A stretch of DNA of 64,000 bases from Mesorhizobium mediterraneum. Lineage in GTDB: Bacteria > Pseudomonadota > Alphaproteobacteria > Rhizobiales > Rhizobiaceae. The stretch spans positions 62,001-126,000 of the forward strand of contig NZ_NPKI01000011.1 of the NCBI RefSeq assembly GCF_002284565.1, read 5' to 3'. Position numbers and translations under genes: made by a program. Below are positions 57,277 through 64,000 of the stretch, one piece after another (within the stretch, counting starts at the first letter, position 1; each line of letters starts with the position of its first letter). A model generated the notes under the pieces. That model had not been told where the DNA came from and did no database searches. It was given only the letters and a program-made list of their open reading frames with translations.

Positions 57277-58839
57277 ATGAAGATAGCCAATCATCCCGAC
57301 ACCGTCCTGATTGTCGATTTCGGCAGCCAGTTTACGCAGCTCATCGCCAGGCGCATCCGCGAGGCCGGCGTGTTTTCCGAGATCGTGCCGTTCCAGTCGG
57401 CCGAAGCGGCGTTCAAGCGCATCAAGCCGAAGGCGGTGATCCTGTCCGGCGGCCCGGCCTCGACCGGCGACATCGGCAGCCCGCGCGCGCCGCAGATCGT
57501 CTTCGATGCCGGTGTGCCGGTGCTCGGCATCTGCTATGGCCAGATGGCCATGTGCGTGCAGATGGGCGGCGTCGCCGAAAGCTCCGACCATCGCGAATTC
57601 GGTCGCGCCTTCGTCGAGATCCAGAAGGACAGCCCGCTGTTCGAGGGCCTGTGGGCGCCCGGCCAGCGCCATCAGGTGTGGATGAGCCACGGCGACCGCG
57701 TCATCTCCTTGCCCAAGGGCTTCGAGGTGTTCGGAAAATCGGAAGGCTCGCCCTTCGCCATCTTCGGCAATATCGAGCGCAAGATGTACGGCATCATGTT
57801 CCACCCCGAAGTGGTGCACACGCCGGACGGCGCCCGGCTGCTCCAAAACTTCGTCCACAAGATCGCCGGCATCGAAGGCGACTGGACCATGCGCGCCTAC
57901 CGCGAGCACGCGGTCGAGACGATCCGTAAGCAGGTCGGCAAGGGCAAGGTCATCTGCGCGCTTTCGGGCGGCGTCGATTCCTCGGTCGCAGCACTCCTGA
58001 TCCACGAGGCGGTCGGCGATCAGCTTACCTGTATCCTCGTCGACCACGGGCTGATGCGCAAGGACGAGGCTGCTGGCGTGGTGGAGATGTTTCGCCAGCA
58101 CTACAATCTGCCGCTCATCCTTGTCGACGCTTCGGACCGTTTTATCGGCGCGCTCGAAGGCGAGTCGGACCCGGAAAAGAAGCGCAAGACCATCGGCCGG
58201 CTGTTCATCGAGGTGTTCGAGGAAGAGGCCGAGAAACTCGGCGGCGCCGATTTCCTGGCGCAGGGCACGCTCTATCCCGATGTCATCGAAAGCGTCTCCT
58301 TCACCGGCGGCCCCTCGGTGACGATCAAGTCGCACCACAATGTCGGCGGCCTGCCCGAGCGCATGAACATGCAGCTCGTCGAGCCGCTGCGCGAACTGTT
58401 CAAGGACGAGGTGAGGGCGCTCGGCAAGGAGCTCGGCCTGCCCGAAAGCTTCATCGGCCGGCATCCGTTTCCAGGTCCCGGTCTCGCCATCCGCTGCCCG
58501 GGCGGCATCTCTCGCGAAAAGCTGGAGATACTGCGCGAGGCCGACGCCATCTATCTCGACGAGATCCGCAAGGCCGGCCTCTACGACGCCATCTGGCAGG
58601 CTTTCGTTGTGCTGCTGCCGGTGCAGACAGTCGGCGTGATGGGCGATGGCCGCACCTATGAATTCGTCTGCGCGCTGCGCGCCGTCACCTCGGTCGACGG
58701 CATGACCGCGGATTTCTACCACTACGACATGGCGTTCCTGGGCGCCGCCGCCACCCGCATCATCAACGAGGTGCGCGGCATCAACCGCGTCGTCTACGAC
58801 GTGACCAGCAAGCCGCCCGGCACAATCGAGTGGGAGTGA
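57277..58839 (+). CDS. guaA: GMP synthase (glutamine-hydrolysing)
   Basis: A 520-residue bifunctional enzyme: N-terminal glutamine amidotransferase (nucleophile Cys in GICYGQMAM; His-x-Glu in FHPEVVHT) and ATP pyrophosphatase with the PP-loop [14 protein letters not shown], then the dimerisation domain ending [12 protein letters not shown]. It converts XMP to GMP. The length and the end motif are exactly those of bacterial GuaA. Last gene of the same-strand group. Confidence 0.97.
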   Translation: MKIANHPDTVLIVDFGSQFTQLIARRIREAGVFSEIVPFQSAEAAFKRIKPKAVILSGGPASTGDIGSPRAPQIVFDAGVPVLGICYGQMAMCVQMGGVAESSDHREFGRAFVEIQKDSPLFEGLWAPGQRHQVWMSHGDRVISLPKGFEVFGKSEGSPFAIFGNIERKMYGIMFHPEVVHTPDGARLLQNFVHKIAGIEGDWTMRAYREHAVETIRKQVGKGKVICALSGGVDSSVAALLIHEAVGDQLTCILVDHGLMRKDEAAGVVEMFRQHYNLPLILVDASDRFIGALEGESDPEKKRKTIGRLFIEVFEEEAEKLGGADFLAQGTLYPDVIESVSFTGGPSVTIKSHHNVGGLPERMNMQLVEPLRELFKDEVRALGKELGLPESFIGRHPFPGPGLAIRCPGGISREKLEILREADAIYLDEIRKAGLYDAIWQAFVVLLPVQTVGVMGDGRTYEFVCALRAVTSVDGMTADFYHYDMAFLGAAATRIINEVRGINRVVYDVTSKPPGTIEWE

Positions 58840-59280
58840 GGGATAAAAACGGCGGCAATAGCGTAGTTTCGGCGGTGCTTTTCGCCTCCGCTTAATTGCC
58901 GCTCCCATCCGTCTTTCACTTCCATTGAATTCGCCTACTCCATTTCTTTCCTACAGGATCGATCTGCGCCCGCTTCAGGATGGTGTAAAGCCGCTTCCAT
59001 TGGCGGGAGTGCTCTGGCGTAGAATAGCGTGCACAAAGGCGGGTCTGCTTCGAGCCCCGTTGTTGTCGTCGGTCAGGAGTGTGCACGGCGATCCCGAAAC
59101 CGGCCGTTCCGCATGCGGCCTGAGAAGCGGTACACTCACGTTTTCAGCTTGGACTTTGCAGCCATTCCCGCTTGCACCGTTGCACGTCGGTTTGCGACAG
59201 AAGCCGACGTTCCCGCATTTACCCCCATTCTTCCCCTAAACGAGCAAGACCCGGCAAGCGTCGCCGCGATCTACTGCGCG
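58840..59280. other. Gene-free region between guaA and a LysR gene
   Basis: In these 441 bases I find only short open frames with poor codon structure and no recognisable motif. There is no clear repeat or terminator. It marks the boundary between the core block and the accessory oxidoreductase block. Confidence 0.6.
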
Positions 59281-60174
59281 TCAGTCGCGCGATATGGACA
59301 GCCCCGCTAAAAGTGGGGCGTAGGCGGCGAGTCTGCGGGATACGAACTCGGTGAAGAGCCGCACGCGCTTCGTCTTGCGTGTCTCCCCCTGAGTGAGAAC
59401 CCAGATCGGTCCATACAGGTGTAGGTTGGTACCTGGCACCCTCTCCAATAAGGGATCGGCATCTCCGACGAAACACGGGAGCGTCGTGATGCCTATACCT
59501 TGCCGGACCGCCGCGATCTGCGCTTCGAAATCCATAGTCCGGAACGGAGTCCCAGTCGTGCGAAGTTCTCCCTGGCGGGTCCAGTCCGGTACTCCATGAC
59601 CACTTATGGCGATCCACCTGGGATCCGGCCCGCCCGCCTGCCACTCGGCCAGTCGATCGCCGGACATGTAGAAGCCGCCGTACAGCTCCGGTCCCTTCAG
59701 ACCGTGAAGATTGAGCGGCAAGGCTTCGCGGTCATAGACGACACGGATCGCCACGTCGGCCTCTCGGTTGGTCAGATTTGCCAGCTCGCCGGACGACAGG
59801 ATTTCCATCTCGATGTCCGGATGCAGGCGTACGAAATCCGCGAAGTTCGGCATTAGCAGGTGTGCTGCGAGGGGCGCCGGCAGCGTCACCCGCAGAAGCC
59901 CGCGCACGCTTTGATCGCGCCCCAAGACGCGCGTTTCCAGCTGGTGCGACGACGCTTGCATCTGGTCCGCGAACTCGAGGACCTCCTCGCCCGCAGCTGT
60001 TAAGCGGTAGCCCGAAGGCAGCTTTTCGAACATCTGCGCCCCGAGGCGGTCCTCGAGCTGGGCGATGCGTCGCAGCACGGTCGCGTGGTTCACTCCGAGA
60101 CGTTTGGCGGCGGCCCGCACTGAGCCTCCTTGCGCGGCGGCGAGAAAGTAGCGAACGTCATCCCAGTCGATCAT
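59281..60174 (-). CDS. LysR-family regulator
   Basis: A 297-residue LTTR of the group starting MIDWDDVRYFLAAAQGGSVR, with HTH RAAAKRLGVNHATVLRRIAQLE and the usual effector domain. This subgroup commonly sits divergent from an SDR or other oxidoreductase it controls, as here (SDR at 60403). An ACTCT/AGAGT dyad lies between the two genes. Ligand unknown. Confidence 0.9.
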   Translation of the reverse strand: MIDWDDVRYFLAAAQGGSVRAAAKRLGVNHATVLRRIAQLEDRLGAQMFEKLPSGYRLTAAGEEVLEFADQMQASSHQLETRVLGRDQSVRGLLRVTLPAPLAAHLLMPNFADFVRLHPDIEMEILSSGELANLTNREADVAIRVVYDREALPLNLHGLKGPELYGGFYMSGDRLAEWQAGGPDPRWIAISGHGVPDWTRQGELRTTGTPFRTMDFEAQIAAVRQGIGITTLPCFVGDADPLLERVPGTNLHLYGPIWVLTQGETRKTKRVRLFTEFVSRRLAAYAPLLAGLSISRD

Positions 60175-60213
60175 GGTGCATTCCCGCGCCGCGCAGTGAG
60201 GCTTCCGAAGCTC

Positions 60214-60230
60214 ACTCTAACATACAGAGT
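60214..60230. promoter_or_regulatory. Candidate LysR box
   Basis: ACTCTAACATACAGAGT, 5-bp inverted arms with a 7-base AT-rich centre, 40 bp upstream of the LysR gene and 173 bp from the divergent SDR start; the size fits a LysR T-N11-A site. Confidence 0.45.
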
Positions 60231-60402
60231 CGGATTTTGCGCGAACATCGCGGCGTCTGGTTATCGGTATGGATCGTTTTCGCACCACCGATGTGTGCGA
60301 TTGCTCACTGCCTGGCTGACTTCGGCAGGGCCATGTTGAGCCTCTCGGAAAGACCTCCCGTACAGCCAAAGTCCCGAGATGGCGAAACGAAGGATACACG
60401 AT

Positions 60403-61137
60403 ATGACCAGATTGAATGGAAAGACCGCCGTCATCACCGGAGGCGCCACCGGCATCGGCCTCGCCGCTGCAAAGCGCTTCATCGAGGAGGGCGCTTTCGT
60501 CTTCATCTTCGGCCGTCGGCAGGATGCGCTCGACGCCGCCCTCGTCGAGCTCGGGTCCAATGCCCGCGCGGTGCAGGGCTCGGTCTCCGATGAGGCCGAT
60601 CTCGACAAGCTTTACGCGGCGGTGAAGACCGAGCGTGGAACCCTCGACATCGTCTTTGCGAACGCCGGGGTAGGAAGCCAGCTTAAGCTCGGCGAGATCA
60701 CCGCCGAGCACATCGACGAAACCTTCGACGTCAATGTGAAGGGTACGATCTTCACCATCCAGAAGGCGCTGCCGCTGATGGGCGAAGGCGGCTCGATCAT
60801 CCTGACCGGATCGAGCGCAGGCACCACGGGCGCCCCGGCATTCACTGCCTACAGCGCGAGCAAGGCGGCAGTGCGCAACCTCGCGCGGACCTGGGCGGAG
60901 GATCTGAAGGGCACCGGCATCCGCGTAAACGTGCTGTCGCCCGGGGCGATAGCGACCGAACTCGCGACCGAAGCGTTGGGCGAGGAGGGCCTGAAGGCCT
61001 ACGGCTCGATGACTGCATTCCAGCGCATGGGCAATCCGACGGAGCTCGGGGCGGCTGCTGCCTTCCTCGCCTCATCGGACAGCAGCTTCATGACCGCCAG
61101 CGAGGTAGCCGTTGACGGCGGCCTAGCGCAACTCTGA
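60403..61137 (+). CDS. Short-chain dehydrogenase/reductase
   Basis: A 244-residue classical SDR. Cofactor motif AVITGGATGIGLA at 8-20, NAGVG near 83, catalytic Ser in ILTGSSAGTTG, YSASK near 150 and the C-terminal VDGGLAQL. Arg/Asp pattern after the second strand (FIFGRRQDAL) favours NADP. The start at 60403 has AAGGA nine bases upstream. Likely controlled by the divergent LysR gene. Substrate unknown. Confidence 0.92.
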   Translation: MTRLNGKTAVITGGATGIGLAAAKRFIEEGAFVFIFGRRQDALDAALVELGSNARAVQGSVSDEADLDKLYAAVKTERGTLDIVFANAGVGSQLKLGEITAEHIDETFDVNVKGTIFTIQKALPLMGEGGSIILTGSSAGTTGAPAFTAYSASKAAVRNLARTWAEDLKGTGIRVNVLSPGAIATELATEALGEEGLKAYGSMTAFQRMGNPTELGAAAAFLASSDSSFMTASEVAVDGGLAQL

Positions 61138-61209
61138 CGCGCTACACCTGGACGGGTTCCGTTCGATACTCGGAGCCCGACCGGCGTGGGAAAATAAAGG
61201 AGAATAAAT

Positions 61210-61809
61210 ATGAGCTACGCAATTGTCGGCTTCGGCAATATCGGCAAGGCCCTAGCCAAGGCATTTGCCCGCAAGGGCATCGAAGTATCCGTCGCAACCA
61301 CGCGCGACCCGGAAAGCTTTGCATCCGATGCGGCCGCGATCGGGCCTACGATCGTTCCCAAAAAGCTGGCGGAAGCGGTCAAGGCAGACATCATCTTTTT
61401 GGCCGTGCGTTTCGACTCGCACCCGGACGTCGCGAAGGCACTTCCCACCTGGCAGGGGAAGACCATCGTCGATGTGACCAATGCCTATGGCGTGCCCCCT
61501 GAGCAACTGGGCGGACAGCCTTCTTCCAAGTTCATTGCGCAGGCGTTCTCTGGTGGAAGACTGGTCAAGGGCTTCAACCATTTGGTCGCCGCGGTCCTTG
61601 ACCAGGATCCGGCCGTAAAGGGTGGCAGGAGAGTCATATTCCTCGCGAGCGATGATGAAGGCGCTGCAGTGCAGATTGGTACGCTCGCGGAAAATCTCGG
61701 CTTCGCGCCGATCAAGCTAGGCGGGCTTTCGGAAGGCGGACTGCTCGTGCAGGCGCGCGGAAACAGCTGGGGCCGGCTGATCTTCAAGGACCTGGTCAAG
61801 TTCGACTGA
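61210..61809 (+). CDS. NAD(P)-binding reductase (NADPH-F420 reductase-like fold)
   Basis: A 199-residue Rossmann protein with IVGFGNIGKALAKAF at the N-terminus, IIFLAVRFDSHPDV, and VKGFNHL in the C-terminal half, the pattern of the F420_oxidored (NADP oxidoreductase) family. In organisms without F420 such proteins are NADPH dehydrogenases of unknown substrate. It is 72 bases after the SDR and may be in the same transcript. The disrupted gene at 62671 encodes a relative. Confidence 0.82.
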   Translation: MSYAIVGFGNIGKALAKAFARKGIEVSVATTRDPESFASDAAAIGPTIVPKKLAEAVKADIIFLAVRFDSHPDVAKALPTWQGKTIVDVTNAYGVPPEQLGGQPSSKFIAQAFSGGRLVKGFNHLVAAVLDQDPAVKGGRRVIFLASDDEGAAVQIGTLAENLGFAPIKLGGLSEGGLLVQARGNSWGRLIFKDLVKFD

Positions 61810-61942
61810 TGAACATGACGTCCCCACCGGCAGGGACACGATGCACGCATCGGATCGTGCTCGATCCGATGCGTGCGGCCGAGGTGACGCCTGGAAGCAA
61901 AGGATGAAGTGCTCCGCCTCTCGTCAGCAGTATGATGGATAC

Positions 61943-62530
61943 TCAGTTTTGACGGTCGAGCGCAGCAGAAGCCGATCCGGTCGACGGGTTCGCCAGAATG
62001 GCGCCCGTAATGATGCGAAAGAGATGATCGGCCCGCGGCGCGAATGAGGGTTGGTCGACCGCCCAGCCGAGAGCCGTCATCAGGGCGAACAGGTCATCCC
62101 CATTCATGTCGGGCCGCGCCGCGCCTTCGGCTTGTGCACGGAGCAGCAGTCGCGCGCTCGCCGAGTGCACCGCAGCGCATGAAGCATAAAGAGCGGAGTC
62201 CGGGTTCGTGTGGGCGGCGGCCATCATGGCGACGACGCCCCTATAGCTTTGGGCGAACACCAACCATTCCTGGAACCAGGAGATGAGCGCTTCGTCAGGT
62301 GAGTTCGACGTTTCGAGTTCATCTGCCCTCTGAGTCAGTGCGTCCAGATTCGTACACAGCAACGCTTCGAACAAGGCTTCTCGCGTCGGGAAATGACGCA
62401 GCAGCGTGGCCAACCCGACGTCGGCCCGGCGGGCGATATCGCGCATGGACGCATTGATACCGTGCTCGGTGACGACGTCACGCGCGACCGCGAGGATATG
62501 GTTGTAATTTTTTTTTGCGTCGGCTCGCAT
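61943..62530 (-). CDS. TetR-family transcriptional regulator
   Basis: A 195-residue repressor. HTH: ARDVVTEHGINASMRDIARRADVGLATLLRHFPTRE in three pieces (residues about 14-49); the C-terminal ligand domain is all-helical. The start at 62530 (MRADAKKNYN) directly precedes the DNA-binding domain; the frame upstream runs through the operator repeats and gives a repetitive SPIRL leader, so it is rejected. It is divergent from the disrupted reductase gene, with three operator-like repeats in between. Confidence 0.88.
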   Translation of the reverse strand: MRADAKKNYNHILAVARDVVTEHGINASMRDIARRADVGLATLLRHFPTREALFEALLCTNLDALTQRADELETSNSPDEALISWFQEWLVFAQSYRGVVAMMAAAHTNPDSALYASCAAVHSASARLLLRAQAEGAARPDMNGDDLFALMTALGWAVDQPSFAPRADHLFRIITGAILANPSTGSASAALDRQN

Positions 62531-62547
62531 GAGATGCCTTGATAACC

Positions 62548-62605
62548 GGATCGGTGATCCGTATATGTGGATCGGTGATCCGATTGTTAAGCGGATCGGT
62601 GAACC
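62548..62605. promoter_or_regulatory. Three operator copies in the TetR/reductase divergent region
   Basis: The 13-bp palindrome GGATCGGTGATCC occurs at 62548-62560 and 62569-62581; a third copy with one change (GGATCGGTGAACC) is at 62593-62605. Spacings of 21 and 24 bp put them on roughly the same DNA face. TetR autoregulation and control of the divergent gene are inferred. Confidence 0.75.
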
Positions 62606-62670
62606 ACTAAATAGAGTGCGTCTGCACAAATGGCAACAAAGGCGCTGCCCGCCCCGCGAGGAAAATGAAC

Positions 62671-63306
62671 ATGAGCACTATCAGCATCATCGGCTAAGGC
62701 GGTATGGCCGCAGCGATCGGCGGCCTTGCCGCCAAAGCCGGACACAGCGTCGAGGTGATGAGTCGCGACGCCGCCAAGGCGCGGGCGCTGGCCGAGCAGG
62801 TTGGAGCCGGCGCGACGACCGGAACGTTTGGCGCCGCTCCGGTCGGGGACATCGTCATCCTGGCGGTGCCTTTTTCGGCCGTTCTCGACGTGGTGAAGCA
62901 GTACGGCGAGAAGCTGGCAGGCAAGCTCCTCGTCGACATCACCAACCCCATCAAATCCGACTTCAGGGTTTTCTTGACTCCTGAAGACAGTTTCGGCGCG
63001 CAGGAGATCGCCAAGGTTGATCCTGCCAATGCCACTATCGTCAAGGCGTTCAACACCCAGAACGCCCAGGTCCTGGCTGCCGGTCCAATCGGGGGCCATC
63101 CATTGGACGTGTTCATCGCCGGGGACGACTCTCAGGCGAAGGCGCGCGTCTCGGCGTTCATCGACAGCCTCGGACTACGTCCGATGGATACCGGGCGGCT
63201 GATTATGGCGCGGACGTTAGAGCACGCCTGCATGCTGTGGCTGGGCCTCATGACCCACTCCATCAAACACACCAACTTCTCAATCCGCGTCAGCCTCCTC
63301 GGCTGA
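62671..63306 (+). pseudogene. NADPH-F420 reductase-like gene with an in-frame stop in the Rossmann motif
   Basis: The ATG at 62671 follows GAGGAAAA and opens MSTISIIG, then TAA at 62695-62697, then GGMAAAIGGLAAKAGHSVEV in the same frame. The intact relatives read GSGGMAAA here, so the stop replaces one codon of the glycine-rich dinucleotide-binding loop. The rest (to 63306) is intact: VILAVPFSAVLDVV, VDITNPI, IVKAFNT. An internal ATG at 62704 would lack the first strand and the loop. Either a recent nonsense mutation, a sequencing error, or readthrough. Confidence 0.7.
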
Positions 63307-63352
63307 GCCCATGGCACCACGTCTCGCATCACATTACCCAAGGAGCAGCAGT

Positions 63353-64000
63353 ATGCGCGTTTTAGTTACTGGCGGGACCGGCCATATCGGTTCGTATATC
63401 ATCCCCGAGCTCATCGCGGCCGGACATGAGGTCATTGGCCTGGCCCGGTCGGACACATCCGCGACTGCGGTGTCGGCGCTCGGCGCCAAGGCACGTCGCG
63501 GGGATATCACCGACCTCGACGGGCTCAAGGCCGCGGCGGCGGAGTCCGACGGCGTCATCCACGTCGCGCACCGGCAAGACCTGCTGCCCTCTGGCGGGAT
63601 CGACGCCGTGGCCGCCGCGGAACTCCAAATCATGCTCGCCTACGGCGAGGCGCTGGCGGGGACCGGAAAGCCGCTCGTCGTCTCGGGGAGCATCGGCTCG
63701 CCGGGGTGGGAAAACCTGGGCCGGCCAGCCACCGAGGAAGATCCGGCTCTTCCCGGCGGCGATGCATACAAGGGCACCCTGCGGGTTCGTAACGCCGTGG
63801 AACTCGCCGTGATCGGCTTAGCGGGACGGGGCGTGCGGTCTTCGGTCGTCCGAATTCCTCCCATCGCGCACAGCACGACCGATGCCGGCTTCCTCCAGCT
63901 GCTGATCGGTCTCGCGAAGGAGAAGGGCGTTATCGGTTACCCTGGAGACGGCGCGAACCTCTGGCCGGCTGTGCATGCCCGCGACTTGGCCTCCCTGTTC
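63353..64000 (+). CDS. NAD-dependent epimerase/dehydratase family protein, cut by the window end
   Basis: 216 codons are visible and the frame is open to the last base. N-terminal MRVLVTGGTGHIGSYIIPEL is the extended-SDR nucleotide-binding motif, followed by GDITDLDGLKAAA and a LVVSGS strand; a YKGTLRVRNAVEL stretch stands where YxxxK is expected. AAGGAG lies eight bases before the ATG. It follows the disrupted reductase gene by 46 bases and is probably under the same TetR control. Confidence 0.85.
   Translation, partial: MRVLVTGGTGHIGSYIIPELIAAGHEVIGLARSDTSATAVSALGAKARRGDITDLDGLKAAAAESDGVIHVAHRQDLLPSGGIDAVAAAELQIMLAYGEALAGTGKPLVVSGSIGSPGWENLGRPATEEDPALPGGDAYKGTLRVRNAVELAVIGLAGRGVRSSVVRIPPIAHSTTDAGFLQLLIGLAKEKGVIGYPGDGANLWPAVHARDLASLF

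Noticed and set aside
56965..58908. A 647-codon open frame antisense to guaA
   Set aside because: Composition-driven shadow of guaA; Asp/Ala/His-rich translation without domain features.
59029..59310. A 93-codon frame between guaA and the LysR gene
   Set aside because: Poor codon bias, no ribosome binding site and no motif; it runs into the 3' end of the LysR gene.

Overview
The window is a GC-rich, densely coded chromosomal stretch of a Rhizobiales bacterium, most likely Mesorhizobium or a close relative. Evidence: the gene order potH-potI / acetoacetate-CoA ligase / CbrA kinase / phasin matches what I recall for Sinorhizobium meliloti; small DUF768 and DUF1127 proteins are present; there is a CCTCCTCCC-loop sRNA; the tRNA-His has alphaproteobacterial features; and RIME-like palindromic repeats are scattered between genes. 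No database search was run, so family names rest on motifs and remembered protein families.

Layout. (1) 1-10166, conserved core: end of a polyamine ABC transporter, an AsmA-like protein, acetoacetate-CoA ligase, CbrA (with a full CtrA box in its promoter), phasin, an anti-Shine-Dalgarno sRNA and tRNA-His. (2) 10147-17814, a 7.7-kb metabolic islet bounded by a direct repeat of the tRNA-His 3' end. It holds a ROK kinase/P-loop kinase fusion, a class I aldolase, a SorC-type regulator and a sugar ABC transporter. Two 28-bp operators, 26/28 identical and in opposite orientation, lie in its two control regions. (3) 18009-28995: DUF768, P1 peptidase, xseA, a LysR regulator with a DUF1127 gene and an sRNA candidate, a DUF937 repeat protein, a methyltransferase, gshA, rsmE and an amidotransferase. 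(4) 29096-38791, a lactate/glycolate oxidation locus: FadR-family regulator, lldD and glcD-glcE-glcF. It has two related operators and is interrupted by a DUF559 gene lying between 63-bp inverted repeats. (5) 38820-45744: a FolD paralogue lacking the catalytic lysine, an L,D-transpeptidase, tag, and hisS-hisZ-hisG. (6) 46034-50181: acyl-CoA synthetase, a VOC protein, a HAD hydrolase and gene remnants (a decayed accessory patch). (7) 50361-58839: oxyR/katG, aqpZ, rsmB-like, thioesterase, nucleosidase, guaA. (8) 59281-64000, an accessory end: LysR/SDR, two related Rossmann reductases (one with an in-frame stop), TetR with three operator copies, and an epimerase cut by the window end.

How the parts work together. 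The islet reads as one substrate-inducible unit: uptake (SBP, permease, ATPase), phosphorylation (two fused kinase domains), cleavage (aldolase) and its own regulator. The FadR-family regulator appears to link L-lactate oxidation (lldD) with the membrane-linked 2-hydroxyacid oxidase GlcDEF. The cbrA-phaP-sRNA-tRNA block joins cell-cycle control, PHB granule coating and post-transcriptional control.

Most notable candidates for something undescribed: the tRNA-His-bounded islet with its bifunctional kinase and paired operators; a DUF559 nuclease-like gene carried between inverted repeats of the same architecture as three short non-coding repeat elements in this window; the CtrA box on cbrA; and the FolD paralogue with Gln in place of the catalytic Lys.
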